Shown piece by piece: positions 1 to 8,683 of a DNA stretch of 64,000 bases. The first letter of the stretch is position 1. The number at the start of each line of letters is the position of its first letter. The stretch is from Bordetella genomosp. 8 (GTDB taxonomy: Bacteria; Pseudomonadota; Gammaproteobacteria; Burkholderiales; Burkholderiaceae_B). The notes under the pieces are model-generated. The model did not search any database. It saw nothing but the letters and a program-made list of their open reading frames with translations, and was not told the DNA's origin. Both the position numbers and the translations under genes were made by a program. The stretch covers positions 4,154,001-4,218,000 of the forward strand of contig NZ_CP021108.1 of assembly GCF_002119685.1 (NCBI RefSeq), in the 5' to 3' direction.

Positions 1-1446
1 AACGATCTTGTCCTGCTCCAGGCCGGTCAGGCGCTGCAGGCGCATGTTCAGGATTTCCTGCGCCTGCGTATCGCTGAGCCGGTAGAGGCCGTCTTCCTGC
101 ATGCCATAGCTGGGCAGCAGGTCGTCGGGCCGATAGGCGGCGATGCCGCCGGGCGTGTCGCCATCCGCGCGCGTGAGCATTTCACGCACCAGGGACGAAT
201 CCCAGGAGCGCGCCATCAATTCCTGCCGCGCCACCGGCGGCGTCGGCGCCGCCTTGATGATGGCGATGAATTCGTCGATGTTCGCCAACGCCACCGCCAG
301 GCCTTCCAGCACGTGGCCGCGTTCACGCGCCTTGCGCAGCTGGAATACCGTGCGCCGCGTCACCACCTCGCGGCGATGCTGCAGGAAGTACTCCACCATC
401 TGCTTCAGGTTGAGCAGGCGCGGCTGGCCGTCGACCAGCGCCACCAGGTTCATCCCGAAGGTATCCTGCAGCTGCGTATTCTTATAGAGGTTGTTCAGCA
501 CGACCTCGGGCACTTCGCCGCGCTTGAGCTCGATGACCAGGCGCATGCCGTCCTTGTCCGACTCGTCCCGGATATCGGAAATGCCCTCGATCTTCTTTTC
601 GTTGACCAGCTCGGCAATGCGCTCTTGCAGGGTCTTCTTGTTGACCTGGAAAGGAATCGCGTCGACCACGATGGCCTGGCGATTGCCCTTTTCCATGTCC
701 TCGATGTGCGTCTTGGCGCGCATCACCACCCGGCCGCGTCCGGTACGGTAGCCTTCGCGCACGCCCGACAGGCCGTAGATGATGCCGCCGGTCGGAAAGT
801 CCGGCGCCGGAATCAGCTCGATCAGCTCATCGACGCTGCATTCGGGATTGCGCAGGCAATACAGGCAGCCGTCGATGACTTCCTGCAGGTTATGGGGCGG
901 GATATTGGTGGCCATGCCCACTGCGATGCCCGAACTGCCGTTGACCAGCAGGTTGGGCAGCCGCGACGGCAACAGCAGGGGTTCTTTCTCGCTGCCGTCG
1001 TAATTGGGGCCAAAGTCGACCGTTTCCTGATCGATGTCGGCCAGCAATTCGTGCGCAATCTTGGCCAGGCGGATTTCGGTGTACCGCATGGCGGCGGCGT
1101 TGTCGCCGTCGATCGAGCCGAAGTTGCCCTGCCCGTCCACCAGCATGTAACGCAGGGAGAAATCCTGCGCCATCCGGACGATGGAATCGTAGACGGCCTG
1201 GTCGCCATGGGGATGGTATTTACCGATCACATCGCCGACGATACGGGCCGATTTCTTGTAAGCCCGATTCCAATCATTGTTCAGCTCGTGCATCGCGAAC
1301 AGTACGCGGCGGTGCACCGGTTTGAGCCCGTCCCGCACGTCTGGCAGGGCGCGCCCCACGATCACGCTCATGGCGTAATCGAGGTAGCTGCGACGCATCT
1401 CTTCTTCCAGCGATACCGGAAGCGTCTCCTTGGCGAAGGAATCCAT
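1..1446 (-). CDS. gyrA: DNA gyrase subunit A, 3'-truncated by the window edge
   Basis: This gene encodes the breakage-reunion subunit of gyrase, which introduces negative supercoils as an A2B2 tetramer with GyrB. The first 482 codons are present and the C-terminal part lies left of the window. The N-terminus [20 protein letters not shown] is followed by the winged-helix core. The quinolone-resistance region reads [11 protein letters not shown], with Gln at residue 83 and Asp at 87 in E. coli numbering. The catalytic tyrosine Y122 is in AAAMRYT. The ATG at 1446 gives the canonical N-terminus and residue numbering in step with E. coli. It is transcribed divergently from ompA. The identification is very secure from continuous similarity to known GyrA. 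Confidence 0.97.
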   Translation of the reverse strand, partial: MDSFAKETLPVSLEEEMRRSYLDYAMSVIVGRALPDVRDGLKPVHRRVLFAMHELNNDWNRAYKKSARIVGDVIGKYHPHGDQAVYDSIVRMAQDFSLRYMLVDGQGNFGSIDGDNAAAMRYTEIRLAKIAHELLADIDQETVDFGPNYDGSEKEPLLLPSRLPNLLVNGSSGIAVGMATNIPPHNLQEVIDGCLYCLRNPECSVDELIELIPAPDFPTGGIIYGLSGVREGYRTGRGRVVMRAKTHIEDMEKGNRQAIVVDAIPFQVNKKTLQERIAELVNEKKIEGISDIRDESDKDGMRLVIELKRGEVPEVVLNNLYKNTQLQDTFGMNLVALVDGQPRLLNLKQMVEYFLQHRREVVTRRTVFQLRKARERGHVLEGLAVALANIDEFIAIIKAAPTPPVARQELMARSWDSSLVREMLTRADGDTPGGIAAYRPDDLLPSYGMQEDGLYRLSDTQAQEILNMRLQRLTGLEQDKIV

Positions 1447-1613
1447 ATATATAAGTAAGTGGCGACTCGAGTGAAGCCCTGGCCGTGGCGACCCATGGCG
1501 ACTTAGTGACCGACCCCATGGCCGAACCCAGCGGCTGGCCTGTGGGCTGGAACCCTTCCGCGGCCGTTGCCGGCATGGCGCGCCGCGCGGCATGCCCGCC
1601 GGGAAAACAGGAA

Positions 1614-1622
1614 ATTCTATCA
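1614..1622 (-). promoter_or_regulatory. Candidate extended -10 promoter for gyrA
   Basis: On the minus strand the sequence TGATAGAAT fits an extended -10 element (TGnTATAAT) with no good -35 at the usual spacing. It would give a leader of roughly 160 bases before the gyrA ATG. This is a motif match only. Confidence 0.35.
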
Positions 1623-1850
1623 TTGCGGGCCCGCAAGGCCGGGTCGCGCGGCGTCATTGCGCTCGGGAACAGCTGGCGCGGCGCTTGCTCATCCGAAGGC
1701 TACACAGGGCTGTCGCCCCCTGTTGCCAAAAACCAACATAGGGCGATCGCTCTGCGCTGAAATGCTCGAGTCCGGCATGAATGCACGGGTCAGGGCACGA
1801 CAAATGCCTTAAGATTGTTTCCAGCACGCAGGAAACCCAGTCGCAATTCT

Positions 1851-1878
1851 TTGAACCTATTCTTGGCGTTGCTATACT
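1851..1878 (+). promoter_or_regulatory. Sigma-70 promoter for ompA
   Basis: TTGAAC (1851-1856) and TATACT (1873-1878) are separated by 16 bases. They lie about 75 bases before the ompA ATG, giving a long leader as is common for abundant outer-membrane protein mRNAs. Confidence 0.65.
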
Positions 1879-1952
1879 GGCCCCGTTTTCCTGATAGCGG
1901 CGGGGGTTCGCTGCGAGTCACTTATCCAGCTTCAAGCTCAACGAGGAGAAAC

Positions 1953-2552
1953 ATGAACAAACCCTCCAAATTCGCTCTGGCGCTCGCGTTTGCCGCCGTT
2001 ACGGCCTCCGGTGCTGCCTCGGCCCAGACCGTCGACAACTGGCGCAACCCGTTCGGCAACGTGTGGAAAAACGGCACCAACGAATTGTGCTGGCGTGACG
2101 CGTTCTGGACTCCCGCCACTGGCATCCCCGGTTGTGACGGTGTGCCGGTCGCGCAGGCTGCTCCCAAGGCGCCGGCCCCGACGCCGATGGCCGCCAAGGT
2201 GGTCTTCAACGCCGACACGTTCTTCGACTTCGACAAGTCGACGCTGAAGCCGGAAGGTCGCCAACTGCTGGATCAAGTGGCTCAGCAAGCCCAGGGCATC
2301 AATCTGGAAACGATCATCGCCGTCGGCCACACCGATTCGATCGGTACCGAAAAGTACAACCTGGCCCTGTCGCAGCGCCGTGCTGCTTCGGTCAAGTCGT
2401 ACCTGGTGAGCAAGGGCATCCCCGCCGACCGTATCTACACGGAAGGCAAGGGCGAATCCCAGCCGATCGCCACGAACAAGACCGCCGAAGGTCGCGCGAA
2501 GAACCGTCGCGTGGAAATCGAAATCGTCGGTACCCGTCGCGCCGGTCAGTAA
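1953..2552 (+). CDS. ompA: OmpA-family outer-membrane protein
   Basis: This is a 199-residue envelope protein predicted to bind peptidoglycan and tether it to the outer membrane. Residues 1-24 are a Sec signal peptide ending ASA. A short Pro/Ala-rich linker follows (about 68-80). The C-terminal OmpA domain (about 80-190) carries the peptidoglycan-binding pattern TFFDFDKSTLKP and the diagnostic NRRVEIEI near the end. It lacks the eight-stranded N-terminal barrel of E. coli OmpA, as does the short OmpA of Bordetella. The ATG at 1953 was chosen over upstream in-frame starts because GAGGAGA sits at ideal spacing and the signal peptide begins there. A strong promoter precedes it and a terminator follows. 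Confidence 0.93.
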   Translation: MNKPSKFALALAFAAVTASGAASAQTVDNWRNPFGNVWKNGTNELCWRDAFWTPATGIPGCDGVPVAQAAPKAPAPTPMAAKVVFNADTFFDFDKSTLKPEGRQLLDQVAQQAQGINLETIIAVGHTDSIGTEKYNLALSQRRAASVKSYLVSKGIPADRIYTEGKGESQPIATNKTAEGRAKNRRVEIEIVGTRRAGQ

Positions 2553-2572
2553 TCCAGTCGGGCGCTACAATG

Positions 2573-2604
2573 AAAGGCCTCGCGCAAGCGAGGCCTTTTT
2601 TTAT
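2573..2604 (+). terminator. Rho-independent terminator of ompA
   Basis: An 11-bp perfect stem (AAAGGCCTCGC with GCGAGGCCTTT) and a GCAA loop run into seven to eight T residues. It begins 20 bases after the ompA stop. Confidence 0.92.
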
Positions 2605-2652
2605 TTGCCCCTCTAATATATACCCGTCGCAAACCCCGAGACTTCCCCTGCC

Positions 2653-3375
2653 ATGACGCTGACACCCACCGCTGCCCTGCCCGCCAACGCCGACCAGGCC
2701 GAGCTGGATAAATTCAGCGCGCTGGCGGCGCGCTGGTGGGACCCGGACAGCGAGTTCAAGCCCCTGCATGCCATCAACCCGTTGCGCCTGGACTGGATCC
2801 GGCAGACCGCCGGCAGCCTGGCGGGCAAGCGGATCCTGGACGTGGGCTGCGGCGGCGGGATCCTGTCGGAGAGCATGGCGGCCGAAGGCGCCGACGTCAC
2901 CGGCATCGATCTGGCCGAAAAGTCGCTGAAGGTCGCCCGGCTGCACGGCCTGGAGTCGGGCGTGAAGGTGGACTACCGCGCCGTCGCGGTAGAGCAGCTG
3001 GCGCAGGAACAGCCCGAACGGTATGACATCGTCACATGCATGGAGATGCTGGAGCACGTGCCGGATCCGGCCTCGGTGGTGCGCGCCTGCGCGGCCCTGG
3101 TGGCGCCGGGCGGCTGGGTGTTCTTTTCCACGCTGAACCGCAATCCCAAGTCCTTCCTGTTCGCCATCGTCGGCGCCGAATACGTGCTGGGCCTGCTGCC
3201 GCGTGGCACGCACAGCTATGAAAACTTCATCAAGCCCAGCGAACTGGCCTCGGCCGCGCGCATGGCGCAGTTGCAACCGGTGAAGATCTCGGGCATGACC
3301 TACAACCCGCTGACCCAGGTCTATGCGCTGGCCCCGGACGCCTCGGTGAATTACCTGATGGCGACGCGCAAATGA
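2653..3375 (+). CDS. ubiG: Ubiquinone biosynthesis O-methyltransferase UbiG
   Basis: This is an S-adenosylmethionine-dependent methyltransferase that performs both O-methylation steps of ubiquinone synthesis. It has 240 residues, the usual family length. The SAM-binding motif [10 protein letters not shown], is at residues 61-69 and is followed by the acidic GIDLAEKS strand. The N-terminal pattern [20 protein letters not shown] is characteristic of UbiG. Its stop overlaps the start of gph in ATGA, so the two are translationally coupled, an arrangement common in beta-proteobacteria. AT-rich sequence just after the ompA terminator (TAATAT near 2614) may supply its own -10 element. Confidence 0.95.
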   Translation: MTLTPTAALPANADQAELDKFSALAARWWDPDSEFKPLHAINPLRLDWIRQTAGSLAGKRILDVGCGGGILSESMAAEGADVTGIDLAEKSLKVARLHGLESGVKVDYRAVAVEQLAQEQPERYDIVTCMEMLEHVPDPASVVRACAALVAPGGWVFFSTLNRNPKSFLFAIVGAEYVLGLLPRGTHSYENFIKPSELASAARMAQLQPVKISGMTYNPLTQVYALAPDASVNYLMATRK

Positions 3376-4058
3376 GCGCCCTGATCCTGTTCGACTTCGA
3401 CGGTACGTTGGCCGATACCGCCCCCGACCTGGCCGCCGCCGCGAACAGACAGCGCGAGCGGCGCGGCCTGGATCCCATGCCGTATGAGCTGCTGCGCCCG
3501 GTCGCGTCCCAAGGGGCGCGCGGCCTGCTGCGCGTGGCGCTGGGCATGATGCCGGACCATCCCGAATTCGATGCAACCCGGACATTGTTCCTGGCCGACT
3601 ACGCCGCCAGCTCTACCGTACATACGCGGCTGTTCCCGGGGATCCGGGAATTGCTGGCCGATATCCGACGCCGCGGCCACGCCTGGGGCATCGTCACGAA
3701 CAAGGTGACGCATCTGACCTTGCCTATCGTGGAATTCCTGGGGTTGATGGACGAAACCGCCGCCTTGGTATGCGGCGATACCGCGCCGCGCTCCAAGCCC
3801 TACCCCGACCCCTTGCTGCACGCGGCGCGCGAAGCCGGCTATGACACCGACCGCTGCGTCTACGTGGGCGACGACCTGCGCGATGTCCAGGCCGCCCACG
3901 CGGCCGGCATGCCCGCCATCGCCGCCGGCTACGGCTACCTGGGCGGCGATCACGACATCACATTGTGGGAAGCCGATGCACGGGCCGACACGCCCGACGC
4001 CCTCTGGGACGCCATCGAAAGCGTGCTGCCGGTGCGTGCCCGCCCCGCCACGCCTTGA
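3372..4058 (+). CDS. gph: Phosphoglycolate phosphatase (HAD superfamily)
   Basis: This 228-residue HAD hydrolase is predicted to remove phosphate from 2-phosphoglycolate, which arises during DNA 3'-end repair. HAD motif [11 protein letters not shown], contains the nucleophile D8 and acid/base D10. The motif III lysine lies in RSKPYPDP and motif IV is YVGDDLRDV. The start overlaps the ubiG stop by four bases. HAD substrate assignment from sequence is never certain, but length, motifs and coupling to ubiG match proteobacterial Gph. Confidence 0.88.
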   Translation: MSALILFDFDGTLADTAPDLAAAANRQRERRGLDPMPYELLRPVASQGARGLLRVALGMMPDHPEFDATRTLFLADYAASSTVHTRLFPGIRELLADIRRRGHAWGIVTNKVTHLTLPIVEFLGLMDETAALVCGDTAPRSKPYPDPLLHAAREAGYDTDRCVYVGDDLRDVQAAHAAGMPAIAAGYGYLGGDHDITLWEADARADTPDALWDAIESVLPVRARPATP

Positions 4059-4153
4059 AAAACCGGCGATCCGCCCCGATATTCGTTGAAGACCGGGCCT
4101 ATGCCCGCCAGGACTGAGCCAGTACCGGGCGGGCGGCAGGGTCGCATTGAGAG

Positions 4154-4159
4154 TACAAT
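4154..4159 (+). promoter_or_regulatory. Candidate -10 element of ssrA
   Basis: TACAAT lies 11 bases before the mature tmRNA 5' end, consistent with a short 5' leader later removed by RNase P. No clear -35 was seen. Confidence 0.4.
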
Positions 4160-4170
4160 GAAAGGCAACT

Positions 4171-4562
4171 GGGGCCGATCCGGATTCGACGTGGGTCGCG
4201 AAACAGTGCAGGGCATGCCGAGCACCAGTCAGCTCGTAAATCCACTGGAACACTACAAACGCCAACGACGCGTTCTTCGCTCAAGCAAAAGCTGCTTAAT
4301 GAGCCGCTGCACTGACTTGTCTTTGGGTCAGGTGGAGGAAGGTAAAACTTCCTAGGGGGCAACCCCGAACCGCTGCAGTGTCATCGAACAAAGAATCGGT
4401 GTGGACTGGGGTCTGACGGTTCACACTTAAATCACATGACTCGCTTCGGGCCGGCCTGTCGGTTGGCTAAGTCCGGGGTTAAAACCAAATAGATCGACTA
4501 CGCATGTAGAACTGCCTGCAGAGGGCTTGCGGACGGGGGTTCAATTCCCCCCGGCTCCACCA
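4171..4562 (+). ncRNA. ssrA: Transfer-messenger RNA (tmRNA)
   Basis: The 5' end GGGGCCGATCCGGATTCGAC and the 3' end with a T-arm GGGGGTTCAATTCCCCC and terminal GGCTCCACCA form the tRNA-like domain; GGGGCC pairs with GGCTCC. The 392-base length fits one-piece tmRNA, which rescues stalled ribosomes with SmpB. The resume codon GCC is near 4261 in the usual context (ACAAACGCCAACGAC). The tag frame reads ANDAFFAQAKAA before a TAA-TGA pair. This is longer than the ten-residue ANDERFALAA tag I recall for Bordetella and ends AKAA rather than ALAA. The 3' CCA is encoded. Confidence 0.95.
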
Positions 4563-4599
4563 GATTCGCAGGAAGATCAGTACGATCAGCACGTTCAAT

Positions 4600-4636
4600 G
4601 GCCGGCTTCGAGCTTCGAAGACCGGCCTTTCTTTTG
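4600..4636 (+). terminator. Terminator downstream of ssrA
   Basis: A hairpin with outer arms GGCCGG and CCGGCC and inner pairing of CTTCGA with TTCGAAG ends at 4627 and is followed by TTTCTTTT. It lies 38 bases after tmRNA and in the gap to the convergent asdA gene. Confidence 0.8.
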
Positions 4637-4700
4637 TTCGTGCGTGACCGCCTGGAACGGCATCCTGCGACCCGCCCCGGCGAGATGTCCCGGTTTGCGT

Positions 4701-6581
4701 CTACCGTGCGGCCTTCTTCGCCGGCTTCTTCGCGGATTTCCTCGCCGTCTTTCTCACCGCTGTCTTCGACACTTTCCCTGCGGTTTTCTTCGCCGACCGT
4801 GTCGCCACAGGTTCGGGCTGCGGCTGGTCCGACGCGACCTTGCGGTCCGCGGGCGCGGGTTGGCCGCCGACACCCAGTTGGGGAACCACGCCGTGAGGCC
4901 CGGACTGGACCTTTTCGCCGGCCTGCCAGGCCGCGACGTATTCGTTGCCGGCCTCGACCATCGCCTGGCCGATGCTCGCGTAGTCGGCTTCGTTCAGGTT
5001 CGCCAGCGAAGCGCGTATGGACCAGGGCGGGCCGCCGAAGCCGCCCCCATCCATCAGGACCACCCCGGATTTCTCCGCCAGCCGGAACAGGAAATCGACC
5101 GGCTCATAGTTCTTGCGCATGTAGTCGCAGAACTCGTCTCCATAGGTGTTGTGGGCCCACACCATGAAATCCAGCTCGACGTAATACCACGCGCGCTCCT
5201 TGTCTTCGGGAGGCAGCGGAATGCCCAGGCCTCGCCACAAGGCATCGCGGCGATCGTGGACGAGCTTCATGGTGAGCTGCTTGTAGCTGTCCTTGCGATC
5301 CAGCAGGTGCGACAAGGCGAACAGCGCCATCTGCACCTGCTGCGGCAGCGACAGTCCCGCGGTGTGGTTCAAGGCGACGTCGCGGCTGTCGGCCACCATC
5401 CGGTCTATCAGCTTGAGCTTTTCGGGTTCCAGCGTCAGCGCGCCGTAGCGCTCATGCAGGCGCCGGCGTTCCCGGCTCGGCAGATTGGCGATGAGCCGGT
5501 CCATGCAGTTGTTCTCGTGGATCGCGATGACGCCCAGCCGCCAGCCGGTGCACCCGAAATTCTTCGAAAACGAATACACGCATATCGTGTTGGCCGGCAC
5601 CTCCGCCATCAGGGAGCGGAAGTTGGGCACGAAGGTGCCGTAGACATCGTCGGTCACCAGGATCAGGTCGGGATTCTTCCTGATGATGCCGATGATCTGC
5701 CGCATCTCCACCGGGCTGAACGCCACCGAAGGCGGATTGCTGGGATTGACCGTCACCGCCATCCTGATCCTGGGATCGGCCAGCTTGGCGATTTCGTCGG
5801 CGGGGTAGTGCCAGTCGTGCGTGCCGTCCGCGCGCAGGCTGCTGGCATTGATCGGCACGATCTGGAAGTTGAATCTCTCCAGGCGCGAGATCTCGATGTA
5901 GGGCGTGAAGGTCGGCAGGAAAAGCGCGACCTTGTCGCCCTGCTTCAGCAAGCCGTTCTGCTGCAGGCTGTCGAAGATGTAGCACATCGCGGCGGTGCCG
6001 CCTTCGACGGCGAACAGATCGAACTTGCCCTTGGGCGGTCGGCCATCGCACATCTCCTTCATGAGATAGTCGTGCACCACCTGTTCGGTGTGGACCAGCA
6101 TGCGATCGGGCACGGGATAGTTGTCGCCCACGACGGAGTCGACCAGCTCGTGTATCCATGCGTCGGGGTCGAAGCCTTTCTTCTTCCCATAGGCGAGCAC
6201 GCTGTCCAGGAAGGCCGCGCCCGGCGCATGGCTGTTTTCGCGGATGAACGCGCGCAGCCGCCGGGCGATGCCCGGCTTCGCCGGCAGGCCGGCCATGATG
6301 CCGTAGTCGAACACGCGGCGCGCCTCGCACATGGCGAAGTGCCCCAGCAGGAAAAAGGCCTCGCGGGGCTCGGTGGCGATCCAGTTGGGGTTGCCGCGGC
6401 CGGCATTCAGCATGATCGCGGTGGAAGTCTTTTCGCGATCCCGCGCCAGGTTGATCAGGAAATCCTTCAACTCGAAGGGCGACAGCTGTTCCAGTTCCTT
6501 CTGGCGGGAACGCGTGGTCCTGAGTGCCGAAGCCATGTCGGTACGGATGGGCGGCAGAACAGATTTCGCTTGGGAGATCAT
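4701..6581 (-). CDS. asdA: Aspartate 4-decarboxylase (PLP enzyme) with basic C-terminal tail
   Basis: This PLP enzyme is predicted to convert L-aspartate to L-alanine and CO2, with side transaminase activity, as in Alcaligenes and Comamonas AsdA. The fold-type I core covers about residues 1-555. Visible signatures are NPSNPPS, the TDDVYGTF strand, and the PLP-lysine motif VYSFSKNFGCTGWRLG. Its partner aspT lies 106 bases upstream on the same strand, giving the classic aspTA operon. The protein has 626 residues against about 530 for the family. The extra about 70 residues form a Pro-rich linker and a Lys/Ala/Arg-rich tail (SAKKTAGK...KKPAKKAAR) resembling histone-H1-like bacterial proteins. 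The reading frame is intact to its stop, so the tail is not a frameshift seen within this sequence. Confidence 0.92.
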   Translation of the reverse strand: MISQAKSVLPPIRTDMASALRTTRSRQKELEQLSPFELKDFLINLARDREKTSTAIMLNAGRGNPNWIATEPREAFFLLGHFAMCEARRVFDYGIMAGLPAKPGIARRLRAFIRENSHAPGAAFLDSVLAYGKKKGFDPDAWIHELVDSVVGDNYPVPDRMLVHTEQVVHDYLMKEMCDGRPPKGKFDLFAVEGGTAAMCYIFDSLQQNGLLKQGDKVALFLPTFTPYIEISRLERFNFQIVPINASSLRADGTHDWHYPADEIAKLADPRIRMAVTVNPSNPPSVAFSPVEMRQIIGIIRKNPDLILVTDDVYGTFVPNFRSLMAEVPANTICVYSFSKNFGCTGWRLGVIAIHENNCMDRLIANLPSRERRRLHERYGALTLEPEKLKLIDRMVADSRDVALNHTAGLSLPQQVQMALFALSHLLDRKDSYKQLTMKLVHDRRDALWRGLGIPLPPEDKERAWYYVELDFMVWAHNTYGDEFCDYMRKNYEPVDFLFRLAEKSGVVLMDGGGFGGPPWSIRASLANLNEADYASIGQAMVEAGNEYVAAWQAGEKVQSGPHGVVPQLGVGGQPAPADRKVASDQPQPEPVATRSAKKTAGKVSKTAVRKTARKSAKKPAKKAAR

Positions 6582-6687
6582 GATGGTTTCCGAAGAACAG
6601 GTTTGCGTTGGGCGAGCCGACCCTGCCTGGCGCGTCGTGGTGTGGCGTGACGCGTCGTGAATGAAGGGGTCGGCAGGCCGGATGACA

Positions 6688-8379
6688 TCAAGCCATCAGC
6701 ATGACGATGACGATTCCCCAGATGATCAACAGCGTATTGCCTATCGCGTAGGGGATGGTGTACCCGAGCGCCGGCACCTGGCTCTTGGCGCTTTCCGTGA
6801 TCTGGCCGATCGCGGCCGTGGTCGTCCGGGCGCCGGCGCATACGCCCAGCGCGATCGCCGGATGGAACTTGAACACGTAGTGCGCGAGAGGAACGCCCAG
6901 CAGCATCGGCACGGACGTGGCGATCACGCCGGCCAGGAACAGCTTGAGCCCCAGCTGCCGGAAACCTTCGACGAAGCCCGGGCCGGACGAAATACCCACC
7001 ACGGCAACGAAGGTCGTCAGGCCTACCGATGTCAGGAACCAGTGCACCGCTGCCGGCACCCTGCCGAAGGTGGGATGGACGGAACGCAGATAGCCGAAGA
7101 TCAGGCCGGCAATCAAGGCGCCTCCCGACGTCGACAAGGTGATGGGAATGCCGGACACCGTCAGCACGAGCGAGCCCAGCAGGCCGCCGATGACGATGCC
7201 GAAGCCGACGAAGACCATATCCGTCTGATCGGTCTGGCGATCCGCGTAGCCCAGCTTGTCCACCATCCGCTCCACGTCGCGCTTGGCGCCGACGATGAAC
7301 AGATGGTCGCCGCGATCCAGCTTCAACCCCCAGTTGACCGGCATTTCGTGCCCGCCGCGCACGACCTTGCGCAGGAATACGCCTCGACCGAACGACGACT
7401 CGGGCGACTGCGCGATTTCTCGCAGCGTCTTGCCGGCAATGTCCTTGTTGGTGAGCACGACCTCGATCAACTCGGCGGGCAGGTTGATGAGATCGGGGTC
7501 TTCGACCTCCTGCCCGACGTTGGCGGCGCCGTGCAGCACCAGTACGTCATGGCGACCCGCCAGGCCGAGGATATCTCCGGCCTGCAAGGGGGTGTCCGGC
7601 GCGGCATCGACGATGTCGCCGCCACGGCGGATACGCTCCACGAAGACCCGCTCATCGCCGAAGCGTGCCTCCAGATCGGCCACGGTCTTGCCGATTAGGT
7701 CGGCCTGGTCCAGGCGATACACGCGGGCGATGAACTTGCGATAGCCGGACAGCTCGAGCGTGTCCTGTCCGCCGGACATCTGCGCCTCATACTCCTTGCA
7801 CGCCTGCACCAGATCCACGCGCATGAGCTTGGGTCCGATGCTGGCGAGCAGCCATGCGCTGCCTATGGTGCCGAAGATGTAGCAGACGGCATAGGCGACC
7901 GGGATGCTGTTGATCCAGCTGGCACGCGTGGCACTGTCGACCTTGGTGAGCCCGTTGATCGTGTCTGTGGCCACGCCCATCACCGCGGAGATGGTCTGCG
8001 CCCCCGCCAGCAGGCCCGCGCCAGTGCCGGCATCGAAGCCGAAGGCCACCGCGGTGCCCCAGGTGGCGAGCAGGCATAGCACGCATAGCACGACCGCGAA
8101 CAGGACCTGAGGCAGGCCATCGCTTCTCATGCCACGGAAGAACTGCGGCCCCACCCCGTAGCCGAGCCCGAACAGGAACAGCAGGAAGAAGACCTGTTTG
8201 ACGATAGGCGCGATCTGGATATCGAGCTGCCCGACCAGCACCCCGACCAGCAAGGTGCCCGTCACCGCGCCCAGGCTGAAGCCCTTCACCTTCTTGGCGC
8301 CTATCCAATAACCCACGCCTAGCGTGAGAAAGATCGCGAGCTCGGGATACTTGCGCAGCGTTTCGAAAAGCCATTGCAT
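6688..8379 (-). CDS. aspT: Aspartate:alanine antiporter AspT
   Basis: This 563-residue inner-membrane exchanger is predicted to import aspartate and export alanine. Coupled to AsdA, the exchange consumes a cytoplasmic proton and so generates proton-motive force. The layout is typical of the AspT/AAEx family: an N-terminal block of membrane helices, a central soluble region of about 170 residues with two TrkA_C-like (RCK_C) segments, and a C-terminal helical block with GVCAGARTTTAAIG, one of the repeated GxxxG-rich motifs of the family. The first residues MQWLFETLRKYPELAIFLTL fit the family N-terminus. The start is preceded by GGGAG at suitable spacing. It is the promoter-proximal gene of aspT-asdA. 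Confidence 0.92.
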   Translation of the reverse strand: MQWLFETLRKYPELAIFLTLGVGYWIGAKKVKGFSLGAVTGTLLVGVLVGQLDIQIAPIVKQVFFLLFLFGLGYGVGPQFFRGMRSDGLPQVLFAVVLCVLCLLATWGTAVAFGFDAGTGAGLLAGAQTISAVMGVATDTINGLTKVDSATRASWINSIPVAYAVCYIFGTIGSAWLLASIGPKLMRVDLVQACKEYEAQMSGGQDTLELSGYRKFIARVYRLDQADLIGKTVADLEARFGDERVFVERIRRGGDIVDAAPDTPLQAGDILGLAGRHDVLVLHGAANVGQEVEDPDLINLPAELIEVVLTNKDIAGKTLREIAQSPESSFGRGVFLRKVVRGGHEMPVNWGLKLDRGDHLFIVGAKRDVERMVDKLGYADRQTDQTDMVFVGFGIVIGGLLGSLVLTVSGIPITLSTSGGALIAGLIFGYLRSVHPTFGRVPAAVHWFLTSVGLTTFVAVVGISSGPGFVEGFRQLGLKLFLAGVIATSVPMLLGVPLAHYVFKFHPAIALGVCAGARTTTAAIGQITESAKSQVPALGYTIPYAIGNTLLIIWGIVIVMLMA

Positions 8380-8683
8380 TGTCTGACTCCCAAGGAGAAC
8401 AACACTGACGAACGGCTAAAGCACTTCGTAGGAAGCGGCGCGGATGTCCCCTTGAGGCACCGCGCCTGATGATCGCTGCAGCTTGGATGGCGTCAGGCCG
8501 CGAACGACGGCGAGACGATGAGGCAGGGCTCCAAAGGTGAGCCTTTCCGCAGGCATTTGCAATACCGCGATAACGTCGCCACCGCCTTTTTGGTAACTAT
8601 CTTTGGTTCTACCGTACTTTTCCAAAATCGTTGAGCACGATCTCGTATATCTCGCGATCTACAGGCAGCTGTTTGTCCGCACT
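8380..8683. other. Upstream region of aspT, no assignable gene
   Basis: About 300 bases lie between the 3' end of the AraC-family gene and aspT. A 69-codon minus-strand frame (8416-8625, MEKYGRTKDSYQKGGG...) is open but resembles nothing I recognise and lacks a convincing ribosome site, so it is not called. The stretch 8590-8660 is locally AT-richer than its surroundings and is the likeliest place for the aspT promoter. No consensus pair stood out. Confidence 0.5.

Larger units (their letters stand above)
1447..1952. other. Divergent intergenic region between gyrA and ompA
   Basis: About 500 bases separate the divergent gyrA and ompA starts. No convincing gene was seen; the open frames here are short and resemble nothing known. 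It holds the candidate gyrA -10 element near 1614, the ompA promoter at 1851-1878, and three copies of TGGCGAC at 1460, 1486 and 1496 close to the gyrA start. The function of the heptamer repeats is unknown. Confidence 0.6.

Noticed and set aside
313..1458. Plus-strand frame of 381 codons opposite gyrA
   Set aside because: The minus strand encodes GyrA without interruption from 1446 to the window edge.
4527..6650. Open plus-strand frame of 707 codons opposite asdA
   Set aside because: It starts inside tmRNA and is antisense to the well-conserved decarboxylase.
8416..8625. Small minus-strand frame upstream of aspT
   Set aside because: It has no ribosome site, no recognised similarity and no coding-like features beyond being open.
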